From Lachnospiraceae bacterium (GTDB lineage Bacteria > Bacillota > Clostridia > Lachnospirales > Lachnospiraceae): a DNA stretch of 63,568 bases. The position numbers were made by a program, and so were the translations under genes. Location: contig JAEDCQ010000010.1 in the NCBI GenBank assembly GCA_016294075.1, positions 1 to 63,568 of the forward strand, read 5' to 3'. Positions 8,557 through 16,657 of this stretch are shown one piece after another. A model generated the notes under the pieces. It was not told the DNA's origin. It was given only the letters and a program-made list of their open reading frames with translations, and searched no databases. The stretch's first letter is position 1. Every line of letters starts with the position of its first letter.

Positions 8557-9235
8557 GGCAATGTTTATGTCCAGATTGAGAGAACTGCTGGCAGATATTA
8601 CCGAGGCAGAACGCGAAGAAGCATTAAATTATTATGAAGATTATTTTGATGATGCCGGAGAGGAAAATGAAGAATCCGTCATTGAAGCACTTGGTTCACC
8701 GGAAAGGGTGGCAGCTACCATTAAGGAAGGTTTAAATGATAACACCGGTTCAGACGGGGAGTTTAGCGAAAATGGTTATACAAGCGGCAATGACAGAAAT
8801 AGGGAAGAAGTTGCAGCCAGAACGTTAAGCAGTGAGGAACGCGGTTTTGGAAAAAAGAAAGGTCTAAGCAGCGGAACGCTGGTATTGATATTAATCCTAT
8901 GCCTATTTGCATTACCGATTTTAGGACCTCTTACGATAGGTGTCCTGTCTGCGGTTTTTGGTATTCTTTGCGCAATCTCAGCTGTATTGTTTTCACTTGC
9001 AATTGTGGGAATAGCATTAGTAGTAGCCGGAATCGCCCTTTTTGTCTGTGGTTTTATTACCTTGTTTGAAAGTCCGGTTGTCGGTATATTACTTATGGGC
9101 GGTGCATTGGTTCTGGCAGGAATCGGCGTGCTAATTACAATTTTAGGAATATGGCTTCTTGTAAAAGTAATTCCACCGATTGTAAGAGGCATCGTAAATC
9201 TCTGCAGAAAACCATTTCAGCGGAAAAAAGACTGA
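8549..9235 (+). CDS. DUF1700 (HAAS) membrane protein
   Basis: The 228-residue protein begins with the HAAS/DUF1700 signature, MSRLRELLADITEAEREEALNYYEDYFDDAG, here given in parts: SRLRELLADI, then EALNYYEDYFDDA, then a helix EESVIEALGSPERVA. Residues 50-95 are a polar linker, and several membrane helices occupy about 105-215. The short basic tail (FQRKKD) is cytoplasmic. The soluble HAAS domain is typically paired with PadR regulators and probably senses or transmits membrane state. The start overlaps padR, so the pair is cotranslated, and the DUF4097 gene follows after 68 bp. Confidence 0.85.
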   Translation: MNKAMFMSRLRELLADITEAEREEALNYYEDYFDDAGEENEESVIEALGSPERVAATIKEGLNDNTGSDGEFSENGYTSGNDRNREEVAARTLSSEERGFGKKKGLSSGTLVLILILCLFALPILGPLTIGVLSAVFGILCAISAVLFSLAIVGIALVVAGIALFVCGFITLFESPVVGILLMGGALVLAGIGVLITILGIWLLVKVIPPIVRGIVNLCRKPFQRKKD

Positions 9236-9303
9236 TTCCGGGAAACGTGTTACGGGTTAATAGAGTAAAGTAAGCCGCGAAGGCGGCAGAATGAGAGGAA
9301 ATT

Positions 9304-10179
9304 ATGAATAAAATAGTAAAAGGCTTTATTATAGCCGCATGCATATGTATTGCATTAGGATTTGTTTTTTTCGTGGGAGCCGCCGCTTCCGGAGGAATAA
9401 GTGGTGCGCGGTCGATATTGGAAAATGGCGGAGTAATCGGAATTTCACTTGGATCAGATGATTTTAAAGAGTGGAATAGCGCAAGTGAGCATACAATTTC
9501 TCTGGTGGGAATGAACAAGCCGAATCTGGAATTGGAACTTGGCGCCGGAGAATTTGAAATTAGGGAGAGCGAAACAGAAGATATTGTGGTAAAATCAAAG
9601 AAAAAGATAGAGGTATCTTCTTATGGTAATACAATCAGCGTCCGTACAAAGAAGCATTATGTGTTCTTTGGATTTATCGGTAATAACCATAATGAAGTAA
9701 CAATTGAAGTTCCGCGAGGAACGAAATTCAATGAAATTGATATGGAGGTAGGAGCAGGAGAACTCAACTGCCCAAGCATTGCAGCAGAAAAACTGAACAT
9801 TGAACTTGGCGCCGGCAGAATTACAATAGATGATTACACCTGCAATGAGGCAAATATTTATGTCGGAGCAGGAGAAGTCATAGCGGGAAAAGGAACTGTT
9901 GTTAACATGGATGCTGAGGTAGGTATGGGAAGCCTTACATTTACAGGAAGTATTGCACAGAATCTTAATGTAGATTGCGGAATGGGAAATGTACAGATGG
10001 ATTTGAAAGGCTCTGAAGAGGATTACAATTACCGGATTGAATGCGGAATGGGAAATGTGACAGTCGGAAGCTCTTCCTACGGCGGTGTTGCCTGCGAAAA
10101 AAATATTGATAACGGTTCTGCGTACGATTTCGATTTAGACTGCGGAATGGGAAATGTGGAGATTATGTTTTCAAATTAA
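9304..10179 (+). CDS. DUF4097 beta-helix envelope protein
   Basis: The 291-residue protein has one N-terminal membrane helix (about residues 8-28, GFIIAACICIALGFVFFVG) and an extracellular DUF4097-type beta-solenoid. At least eight turns share a Gly-x-Gly core. The first four read GAGE or GAGR and the fifth reads GMGS. The last three read CGMGNV and place a cysteine at the same position in each turn. DUF4097 proteins often sit with PadR/DUF1700 or LiaF-type stress modules, as here. The GGCAGAATGAGAGGAAA leader before the ATG recurs in front of other genes in the window. Function beyond envelope association is unknown. Confidence 0.8.
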   Translation: MNKIVKGFIIAACICIALGFVFFVGAAASGGISGARSILENGGVIGISLGSDDFKEWNSASEHTISLVGMNKPNLELELGAGEFEIRESETEDIVVKSKKKIEVSSYGNTISVRTKKHYVFFGFIGNNHNEVTIEVPRGTKFNEIDMEVGAGELNCPSIAAEKLNIELGAGRITIDDYTCNEANIYVGAGEVIAGKGTVVNMDAEVGMGSLTFTGSIAQNLNVDCGMGNVQMDLKGSEEDYNYRIECGMGNVTVGSSSYGGVACEKNIDNGSAYDFDLDCGMGNVEIMFSN

Positions 10180-10237
10180 TAACAAGCGGAATGAGTAATG
10201 TAAAGATAAATTATTTCTAATTTAGGAGGAAAATGAT

Positions 10238-10417
10238 ATGGATAAGAAGTTGACAAAATCATCTAACAGAATGCTTTGCGGTGTATGTGCGGGAATTGCT
10301 GAATACTTAGGTATGGACCCAACGGTAATTCGTTTATTATGGGTTATTTTAACCTTCTGCGGAGGCTCAGGAATTATTGCATATATCATTGCAGCAATCA
10401 TCATGCCGGAAATGTAA
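10238..10417 (+). CDS. PspC-domain membrane protein
   Basis: This 59-residue ORF begins MDKKLTKSSNRMLCGVCAGIAEYLGMDPT and continues into a transmembrane helix with IRLLWVILTFCGGSG and IIAYIIAAIIMP, the classic single PspC domain. PspC proteins are inner-membrane envelope-stress components; in Firmicutes they accompany LiaF or DUF4097 proteins. An AGGAGG-like ribosome binding site (10224-10230) precedes ATG 10238. It is the last gene of the padR-DUF1700-DUF4097-pspC module and is followed by a terminator. Confidence 0.9.
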   Translation: MDKKLTKSSNRMLCGVCAGIAEYLGMDPTVIRLLWVILTFCGGSGIIAYIIAAIIMPEM

Positions 10418-10438
10418 GCATTGATTTTTTATGGATGA

Positions 10439-10479
10439 AAAGACGGGAGTACGGATAGCCGATACTTCCGTCTTTTTGT
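10439..10479 (+). terminator. terminator after the PspC gene
   Basis: AAGACGG pairs with CCGTCTT around an imperfect inner stem (GAGTACGG / CCGATACTT), then a T run. It marks the end of the envelope module just before the IS element. Confidence 0.75.
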
Positions 10480-10595
10480 TTATGGCTTAAGCCTGTTGAG
10501 TGCGTTGTAACGAGTTTCTCTGAAAGAGAAACGAAGTACGCACGAGATAGAAAACCACCTGCTATGCGGGTGGTGTAATAAGTGCTTATAGCACA

Positions 10596-10655
10596 ATCAC
10601 CTTTCCTAAGTATAATAGAGGTGTCCAAGCCACTATTATACTTAGGAAAGGTGAT
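10596..10655 (+). promoter_or_regulatory. 23-bp perfect inverted repeat sequestering the tnpA ribosome binding site
   Basis: The left arm 10596-10618 and right arm 10633-10655 are perfect reverse complements around a 14-nt loop. The right arm contains TTAGGAAAGGTGAT, whose AGGAAAGG is the ribosome binding site for ATG 10660. IS200 elements are known to use such a 5' hairpin to block read-through transcription and translation of tnpA. Confidence 0.8.
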
Positions 10656-10659
10656 AAAA

Positions 10660-11115
10660 ATGGCCAATAAGACCAATGATATGGCACATACAAAATGGAT
10701 GTGCAAGTACCACATCGTCTTTACTCCAAAGTATAGACGAAAAATGATATACAATCAATACAAAGAAAGCATACGGGACATATTGAAACAGTTATGCTCG
10801 TATAAAGGAGTAGAGATTATAGAGGGACATTTAATGCCGGATCATATCCATATGTTAGTAAGTATCCCGCCGAAATATAGTATATCTCAGTTTATGGGGT
10901 ATTTAAAAGGAAAAAGCGCGCTAATGATATTTGATAAGCACGCAAATCTGAAATATAAATATGGAAACAGGCATTTCTGGGCAGAAGGGTACTATGTAAG
11001 TACAGTAGGTCTAAATGAGGCAACTGTAAGAAAGTACATTCAGGAACAAGAGAAATACGACATCATGCAGGATAAGTTAAGCGTGAAAGAGTATGAAGAC
11101 CCCTTTAAGGGGTAG
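10660..11115 (+). CDS. tnpA: IS200/IS605 family Y1 transposase TnpA
   Basis: The 151-residue single-strand transposase contains the HUH motif in MPDHIHMLV (H62 and H64) and a C-terminal helix VRKYIQEQEKYD with the catalytic tyrosine near residue 126. Conserved WMCKYHIVFTPKYRR lies at the N-terminus and HFWAEGYYVSTVG precedes the tyrosine helix. Length and motifs match intact IS200 TnpA, so the gene is probably functional. The start at 10660 lies 4 nt after the inverted repeat that hides its ribosome binding site. Confidence 0.93.
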   Translation: MANKTNDMAHTKWMCKYHIVFTPKYRRKMIYNQYKESIRDILKQLCSYKGVEIIEGHLMPDHIHMLVSIPPKYSISQFMGYLKGKSALMIFDKHANLKYKYGNRHFWAEGYYVSTVGLNEATVRKYIQEQEKYDIMQDKLSVKEYEDPFKG

Positions 11116-11256
11116 CCAGTAGTACGTTTGCCCTTTTAAGGGCAGCGACGAGTCAAGGGCGTAGGGGCTTGAACAAAGTGAAAGCCAGCGTCTTTAGGCG
11201 CTGGCCGGTAACAGAGGCTTATAGCCTCAGAGCAAACCACCCGTTAGACGGGTGGT
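11108..11256 (+). ncRNA. structured 3' region of the IS element (possible omega-RNA-like relic)
   Basis: Between the end of tnpA and the right-end hairpin are successive hairpins: CCCCTTTAAGGGG, GCCCTTTTAAGGGC, CCAGCGTC-TTTA-GGCGCTGG, GAGGC-TTATA-GCCTC and finally the right-end hairpin. Such density of stems next to the right end resembles the guide RNA scaffolds found with tnpB genes, but no tnpB is present. The RNA assignment is an inference. Confidence 0.35.
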
Positions 11257-11270
11257 GCTGATTACATAAA

Positions 11271-11296
11271 GATGACTCACAAAGAGTGACATCCGT
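11271..11296. repeat. imperfect hairpin repeat, copy 1
   Basis: GATG-AC-TCAC, an AAAGA loop and GTGA-CATC form a stem upstream of the ECF transporter gene. It matches 21918-21943 at about 18 of 26 positions, including the shared GACATCCG. Confidence 0.4.
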
Positions 11297-11434
11297 TGTA
11301 AAAAGAAAATTGGCATGGTTAAAAAATATAAAAGTGGCACTTTTTAAAATGCCAGTGCGGAATATAATATCAATAAAAATAACAAATGACGATATAAATT
11401 ATCATTTGGAGAAAAAGAAAGGCATGGTATTATT

Positions 11435-12031
11435 ATGAAGCACGATAAATTGATGAAAGTAGTATTAACAGGTGTGTTTGCAGCATTATCCTATGTTGTA
11501 TTCACTTTTCTGCAGATTAAGATTACGCTTCCGGGCGGTGATGCAACCTCTATTCATCTTGGAAATGCGGTTTGCGTTCTTGGTGCGTTGATTCTTGGCG
11601 GACTCTATGGCGGACTTGGCGGAGCAATCGGTATGACAATCGGAGATTTGTTTGATCCCGTATATATTGTGTATGCACCAAAGACATTTATCTTAAAACT
11701 CTGCATAGGTCTGATTACAGGATTTATCGCACATCGTATCGGTAAGATTAACAGTCAGAAGGATAAGGGTCAAATACTGAAGTGGACAATACTTGCTGCA
11801 GTAGGCGGTTTGCTATTCAATGTTATTTTTGACCCGCTTGTAGGATATTTCTATAAACTGTTAATTTTAGGTAAGCCGGCGGCTGAACTGGTGCTTGCAT
11901 GGAATGTAGCATCCACAAGCATTAATGCGGTAACTTCAACAATCGTTTCCGTGATCGTATATATGGCTCTTCGTCCTGCATTATTAAAATCAGGAATTGT
12001 GGAAATGCCGGGTATGAACAAGGCAGAATAA
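11435..12031 (+). CDS. ECF transporter S component (substrate unknown)
   Basis: The 198-residue protein is very hydrophobic, with about six membrane helices. It begins MKHDKLMKVVLTGVFAALSY, and the ECF S-subunit signature is visible: an Ala-rich first helix and HLGNAVCVLGALILGGLYGG followed by GMTIGDLFDP. It would be the substrate-binding subunit of an energy-coupling factor vitamin importer that shares an ATPase/T module encoded elsewhere. The sequence best fits the COG4720/DUF1393 type, whose ligand is not established; no THF, TPP or FMN riboswitch was seen in the leader (11297-11434). The gene ends 8 bp before the promoter of valS. Confidence 0.75.
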   Translation: MKHDKLMKVVLTGVFAALSYVVFTFLQIKITLPGGDATSIHLGNAVCVLGALILGGLYGGLGGAIGMTIGDLFDPVYIVYAPKTFILKLCIGLITGFIAHRIGKINSQKDKGQILKWTILAAVGGLLFNVIFDPLVGYFYKLLILGKPAAELVLAWNVASTSINAVTSTIVSVIVYMALRPALLKSGIVEMPGMNKAE

Positions 12032-12039
12032 AGCCCGGG

Positions 12040-12068
12040 TTGACAAACAGAAAAAAAGGGGATATCAT
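12040..12068 (+). promoter_or_regulatory. promoter of the T-box-valS-folC operon
   Basis: TTGACA (12040-12045), 17 bp, TATCAT (12063-12068), starting 8 bp after the ECF gene stop. A perfect hairpin CTTTCATAT/ATATGAAAG follows at 12070-12091. Confidence 0.8.
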
Positions 12069-12093
12069 ACTTTCATATAAATATATGAAAGAT

Positions 12094-12439
12094 TGTGAGA
12101 AAGAGGAGTACGGATTACCTCTTATCAGAGAGAGCTTTTCGTGACAGTATTCCGGAAACGTGAAATACCGGTGCGGGATATTGGCATGGCTGAAAGGGAG
12201 CTTGAAGTAAGGAATCCGGAAGGTAGCTTTTGAATCGGAAGACTGAACCGGCAACGGCGGACAGGAAAAGTGTCCACGCCTGCATGATAGTAAGCCTTCA
12301 CGGCTCATCCCCGTTACAGGATACGGCTTATTTGAGCCTGTGAGATATTTTGGAGACCGCATATGCGGCATCAAAATAAACAAAGGTGGTACCGCGATCA
12401 TTCGCCCTTTGCTGATGTATTTCAGCAGAGGGTTTTTTT
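12094..12439 (+). ncRNA. T-box riboswitch, valine specifier
   Basis: Stem I contains the S-turn strand AGTA (in GAGGAGTACGG) and the AGAGAG motif. On the 3' side GAA (12204-12206) is followed by GTA (12207-12209), the expected position of the specifier codon; GUA is valine. The T-box sequence AAAGGTGGTACCGCG is at 12382-12396 and base-pairs with uncharged tRNA. The terminator CCCTTTGCTG / CAGCAGAGGG with seven T residues is at 12405-12439. Uncharged tRNA-Val should favour the antiterminator and valS expression. Confidence 0.95.
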
Positions 12440-12458
12440 ATGGAAAGGAAAAATCATT

Positions 12459-15104
12459 ATGGAAAAGGAATTGGCAAAAACCTACGATCCGAAAGGGATT
12501 GAAGACAGAATTTATCAGAAATGGCTTGATAAAAAGTATTTTCATGCAGAGGTAGATCACAGCAAGACTCCGTTTACGATTGTGATTCCGCCCCCAAACA
12601 TTACGGGACAGCTTCATATGGGGCATGCGCTGGATAATACCATGCAGGATATTCTTATTCGTTATAAGAGAATGCAGGGATATAATGCTTTATGGCAGCC
12701 GGGTACAGACCATGCTTCCATTGCAACCGAAGTTAAAATCATTGAAACCATGAAAAAAGAAGGCATTTCTAAGGAAGACCTTGGAAGAGAAGGCTTTTTA
12801 GAGCGTGCATGGGAGTGGAAAAAGGAATATGGCGGACGTATCATCAGCCAGTTAAAGAAGCTCGGTTCCTCCTGTGATTGGGACAGAGAGCGTTTTACAA
12901 TGGATGAAGGCTGTAACAAGGCTGTTACGGAAGTATTCTGTAAGATGCATGAAAAAGGATGGATTTACAAAGGAAGCCGTATTATTAACTGGTGCCCGGT
13001 ATGTAATACCTCTATTTCCGATGCAGAAGTAGAATATCAGGAGCAGGCGGGGCATTTCTGGCACATTAAATATCCGATTGTCGGAACAGAGCGTTTCCTC
13101 GAGTTTGCAACAACACGTCCCGAGACGATGCTTGGTGATACCGCTGTTGCCGTAAACCCAAGGGATGAGCGTTACACGGATTTAATCGGAAAAACCGTTA
13201 TGCTGCCGATTGTAAACAGAGAGATTCCGATTATTGCCGACGAATATGTAGATATGGAATTCGGAACAGGTGTTGTTAAGATTACACCTGCACATGACCC
13301 GAATGACTTTGAAGTAGGAAAGAGACATAATCTTCCGGAAATCAATATCATGAATGATGATGCAACCATTAACAAAAACGGTGGAAAGTTTGAGGGCATG
13401 GATCGTTATGAGGCACGTGCCGCCATCGTAAAGGAATTGGATGAAATGGGGCTTCTGGTTCGTATCGAGGATTACAGCCACAACGTTGGTACACACGACA
13501 GATGCAAGACAACCATTGAGCCTCTTATTAAAAAGCAGTGGTTTGTAAAAATGGATGAGCTGATTAAGCCTGCCGTGAAAGCTGTAAAAGACGGTGAAAT
13601 TAAGCTGATTCCGGAACGTATGGAAAAAACATACTTTAACTGGACCGACAATATCCGCGACTGGTGTATCAGCAGACAGTTATGGTGGGGACATCGTATT
13701 CCGGCATATTATTGCGAAGAGTGCGGGGAGATTGTCGTTGCTAAGGAAGCACCGCAGAAATGTCCTAAGTGCGGCTGCACCCATTTAGAACAGGATCCGG
13801 ATACATTGGATACATGGTTTTCATCCGCATTATGGCCGTTTTCAACATTGGGCTGGCCGGAAAAAACAGAGGATTTGGAATACTTCTATCCGACTGATGT
13901 ACTTGTAACCGGATATGACATTATCTTCTTCTGGGTTATCCGTATGATTTTCTCCGGATATGAACAGATGAAGGAAAAGCCGTTTAAGTATGTACTGTTC
14001 CATGGACTTGTCAGAGATTCACAGGGACGCAAGATGTCCAAGTCTCTAGGAAACGGTATCGACCCTCTTGAAATCATTGATAAGTACGGTGCCGATGCAC
14101 TGCGTCTGACATTGATTACCGGCAATGCACCGGGTAATGATATGCGTTTCTATAATGAAAGAGTAGAGGCAAGCCGTAATTTTGCCAACAAGGTATGGAA
14201 TGCTTCTCGATTTATTATGATGAATATGGAAGGCAAGGAAGTAACGCCTTGCACGTCAGCGGATTTAGAGCCGGTTGATAAATGGATTTTATCCAAGCTT
14301 AACAATCTCGTAAAAGAAGTGACCGATAATATGGACAGCTTTGAGCTTGGTATTGCGGTACAAAAGGTATATGACTTTATCTGGGACGAATTCTGTGACT
14401 GGTATATCGAAATGGTTAAGCCGCGTCTGTATAACAGTGATGATGCAAAGAGTCAGAATGCAGCTCTTTATACCCTGAAGACGGTTTTAATCGATGCACT
14501 TAAGCTTTTGCATCCGTATATGCCTTTTGTTACGGAGGAAATCTTCTGTACTCTGCAGTCTGAGGAAGAATCCATTATGATTTCCAAGTGGCCGGAATAT
14601 AGTGAAGAACGTGCCTTTGCGAAAGAGGAAAAAGATATTGAGACGATAAAAGAAGCTGTACGCGGTATCCGAAATGCACGTACCGGAATGAATGTGGCTC
14701 CGAGCAGGAAAGCACTCGTTTATGTGGTAAGTGATAAAGAGGATATCCGCAAGACATTTGAAGACGGAAAACTTTTCTTCGCTTCTCTTGCCTATGCTTC
14801 CGAGGTTATGATTCAGGGCGATAAATCCGGAATTGCAGACGATGCGGTATCTGTAGTGATTCCGAATGCGACTGTTTATATGCCGTTTTCCGATTTGGTA
14901 GATATTACGGCAGAGATTGCCCGTCTTACAAAGGAAGAAGGACGTCTGTTGGGAGAAATCAAGCGTGCCGACGGTATGCTTTCAAACGAGAAATTTATTT
15001 CAAAAGCACCGCAGGCAAAGATTGAGGAAGAAAAAGAAAAACTGGCAAAATACCGCCAGATGCTGGAAGAAGTTCAGTCCCGTTTATCTCAGTTAAAGAA
15101 GTAA
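12459..15104 (+). CDS. valS: valyl-tRNA synthetase
   Basis: The 881-residue class Ia synthetase has the HIGH signature as HMGH (residues 53-56, in PPPNITGQLHMGHAL) and the KMSKS loop (525-529, in GRKMSKSLGNG). The CP1 editing domain includes TTRPETMLGDTAVAVN. Zinc-ribbon cysteines are visible in CPVCNTS and in CEECGE/CPKCGC. The anticodon-binding domain is followed by a C-terminal coiled coil (EIARLTKEEGRLLGEIKRAD) as in bacterial ValRS. ATG 12459 with GGAAAGG 12442-12448 was chosen over upstream in-frame codons that overlap the T-box terminator. Expression is controlled by the Val T-box. folC follows after 19 bp. Confidence 0.97.
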   Translation: MEKELAKTYDPKGIEDRIYQKWLDKKYFHAEVDHSKTPFTIVIPPPNITGQLHMGHALDNTMQDILIRYKRMQGYNALWQPGTDHASIATEVKIIETMKKEGISKEDLGREGFLERAWEWKKEYGGRIISQLKKLGSSCDWDRERFTMDEGCNKAVTEVFCKMHEKGWIYKGSRIINWCPVCNTSISDAEVEYQEQAGHFWHIKYPIVGTERFLEFATTRPETMLGDTAVAVNPRDERYTDLIGKTVMLPIVNREIPIIADEYVDMEFGTGVVKITPAHDPNDFEVGKRHNLPEINIMNDDATINKNGGKFEGMDRYEARAAIVKELDEMGLLVRIEDYSHNVGTHDRCKTTIEPLIKKQWFVKMDELIKPAVKAVKDGEIKLIPERMEKTYFNWTDNIRDWCISRQLWWGHRIPAYYCEECGEIVVAKEAPQKCPKCGCTHLEQDPDTLDTWFSSALWPFSTLGWPEKTEDLEYFYPTDVLVTGYDIIFFWVIRMIFSGYEQMKEKPFKYVLFHGLVRDSQGRKMSKSLGNGIDPLEIIDKYGADALRLTLITGNAPGNDMRFYNERVEASRNFANKVWNASRFIMMNMEGKEVTPCTSADLEPVDKWILSKLNNLVKEVTDNMDSFELGIAVQKVYDFIWDEFCDWYIEMVKPRLYNSDDAKSQNAALYTLKTVLIDALKLLHPYMPFVTEEIFCTLQSEEESIMISKWPEYSEERAFAKEEKDIETIKEAVRGIRNARTGMNVAPSRKALVYVVSDKEDIRKTFEDGKLFFASLAYASEVMIQGDKSGIADDAVSVVIPNATVYMPFSDLVDITAEIARLTKEEGRLLGEIKRADGMLSNEKFISKAPQAKIEEEKEKLAKYRQMLEEVQSRLSQLKK

Positions 15105-15123
15105 AAACGGTTGGGATAAAATA

Positions 15124-16446
15124 ATGAAATTAAGTGAAGTAAAAACTTATGAAGCTGCGGTATCTTACTGTATGGAGATACCGCGCTTTACAAAGAAAAA
15201 CAGTATGGAGGCAACAAAGGCTTTCTACGAATATTTGGGAAAACCGGGAAGCAGTGCTAAAATTGTCCACGTTGCAGGAACAAACGGAAAGGGTTCGGTC
15301 TGTGCATTTTTGCAATCCATTTGTATGGAGATGGGAAAAAAAACAGCGATGTTTACCTCTCCTCATTTATATGATATCAGAGAACGAATGCGTATAAACG
15401 GAGAGTGGGTTTCCAAGGAGGCTTTTTTTGAAACGTTTTTACAGCTTAAAGAGCGTATGGAACGCTTTTGTCCGGAAGAAGACGGATGGGAAGAGTATCA
15501 TCCCTCTTTTTTTGAATGGCTCTTTTTTATTTCCATGCTGTATTTTGAAAAAGAAAAGGCGGATATAATACTTTTGGAAACAGGGCTCGGCGGCAGACTT
15601 GATGCTACAAACTGCATTGATAACCCGGCAGTCTGTGTGATTACAAAAATCGCTTTTGATCATATGGAGTATCTGGGAAATACAATCGAGGAGATTGCTA
15701 AAGAAAAAGCCGGAATCATTAAACCGGGTATTCCGGTAGTCTCATTTCAGGACAAAAAAGAGGCAGCGGCTGTAATAGAAGAAAAAGCAAAAAGCGTGTC
15801 GAGCCTATGTATTTTGCTGTCGAATGACTCAGTTGACTTACATTACTTTCCTGATAAATATATTGATTTTTCGTATAAATCCCGCTATTATGATTATGTT
15901 AGGCTTTTTGTGAAAACGACCGCCGTATATCAGGCAGAAAATGCTATTTTGGCGGCAACCGCGGCAGAGGAGCTGTTTGGCAGCTTCCTTTCTGAAAAGA
16001 TACTGCAGAAAGGAATTGCAGGCATGCATTGGGAAGGACGTATGGAAGAAGTATTGCCCGGTGTCTTTTTCGATGGTGCACATAATGAGGATGGAATAGA
16101 TGCATTTATAAAGAGCGTGCGCCGGGATGGCTGCATGGGCCTTCGGGGAATACTTTTTTCTGCTGTTTCGGATAAACAATATGCAAAAATGGCAGAAATG
16201 ATTACAGACAGCGGGCTGTTCGATAGAATATACACAGCCCCCATAGACAGTGACAGAGGAGTATGCGCCGTAAAGCTGCAGCAGCTCTTTGGAAAAGCGG
16301 AGAATGTCAGACATTTTGATTCACCGCAGGAGGCACTGAAACAGATGCTTGTGGATAGAGGAACAAAGGACTATTTATATGCTGCCGGTTCGCTTTACTT
16401 AATCGGACAGCTTAAGGAATGGTTAAAGGAGTCAGCGAATGATTAA
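15124..16446 (+). CDS. folC: bifunctional folylpolyglutamate/dihydrofolate synthase
   Basis: The 440-residue Mur-ligase-like enzyme has the P-loop GTNGKGS at residues 52-58, the DHMEYLGNTIEEIAKEKAGI motif of FolC, and a C-terminal domain with FDGAHNEDG. It adds glutamate to tetrahydrofolates, and may also make dihydrofolate. The valS-folC order is widespread in Firmicutes. Its last codons overlap the ATG of the next small gene by 8 bp. A methionine/ribosome-binding alternative at 15149 lies in another frame and is not credible. Confidence 0.95.
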   Translation: MKLSEVKTYEAAVSYCMEIPRFTKKNSMEATKAFYEYLGKPGSSAKIVHVAGTNGKGSVCAFLQSICMEMGKKTAMFTSPHLYDIRERMRINGEWVSKEAFFETFLQLKERMERFCPEEDGWEEYHPSFFEWLFFISMLYFEKEKADIILLETGLGGRLDATNCIDNPAVCVITKIAFDHMEYLGNTIEEIAKEKAGIIKPGIPVVSFQDKKEAAAVIEEKAKSVSSLCILLSNDSVDLHYFPDKYIDFSYKSRYYDYVRLFVKTTAVYQAENAILAATAAEELFGSFLSEKILQKGIAGMHWEGRMEEVLPGVFFDGAHNEDGIDAFIKSVRRDGCMGLRGILFSAVSDKQYAKMAEMITDSGLFDRIYTAPIDSDRGVCAVKLQQLFGKAENVRHFDSPQEALKQMLVDRGTKDYLYAAGSLYLIGQLKEWLKESAND

Positions 16447-16612
16447 TTTTGAAGAAGAATTAAAAAAATTTCACCCGTCACTTGAAATAGAAGAAGCCGA
16501 GGATGCCATATACAATCAGGATTTGACAGATATGGCAGATTTGTTGGTAAGCCTTGTCAAAGAAGATAAAGAAGCGACAGTACCGGCAACAAAAAAGAAA
16601 AAACAGCAGTAA
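16439..16612 (+). CDS. small hypothetical protein
   Basis: A 57-residue ORF starts inside the last codons of folC (ATG 16439, ribosome binding site AAAGGAG at about 16425-16431). It encodes an acidic helical body (MINFEEELKKFHPSLEIEE, then DMADLLVSLVKEDKE) and ends in a lysine-rich tail, KKKKQQ. No domain is recognised. Translational coupling with folC and a proper ribosome binding site argue that it is real. Confidence 0.65.
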   Translation: MINFEEELKKFHPSLEIEEAEDAIYNQDLTDMADLLVSLVKEDKEATVPATKKKKQQ

Positions 16613-16657
16613 AACAATCGGATAACAATGTGTTGTTAAAAACGGGGAAATACGAAT

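Larger units (their letters stand above)
10541..11270 (+). mobile_element. IS200/IS605-type insertion sequence, tnpA only
   Basis: One Y1 HUH transposase gene is flanked by subterminal hairpins typical of IS200/IS605. The left hairpin is ACCACCTGC-TAT-GCGGGTGGT (10554-10574) and the right hairpin ACCACCCGT-TAG-ACGGGTGGT (11236-11256). No tnpB gene is present. Exact ends cannot be placed because this family makes no terminal inverted repeats or target duplications; the boundaries given are approximate. A further hairpin at about 10499-10543 (GTGCGT ... ACGCAC with GTTTCTCT/AGAGAAAC inside) may belong to the element. Confidence 0.8.

Noticed and set aside
8776..9192. 138-residue minus-strand open frame
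   Set aside because: It mirrors the DUF1700 membrane segments and is rich in Pro/Thr/Ile as expected for antisense of hydrophobic codons.
10541..11270. Group I intron-IS chimera (IStron)
   Set aside because: The non-coding part is far too short for a group I intron and no conserved core was seen; an IS200 element explains the features.
11297..11434. THF, TPP or FMN riboswitch before the ECF transporter
   Set aside because: No conserved segments of these classes were found; only an imperfect TGGCAT/ATGCCA repeat was seen.
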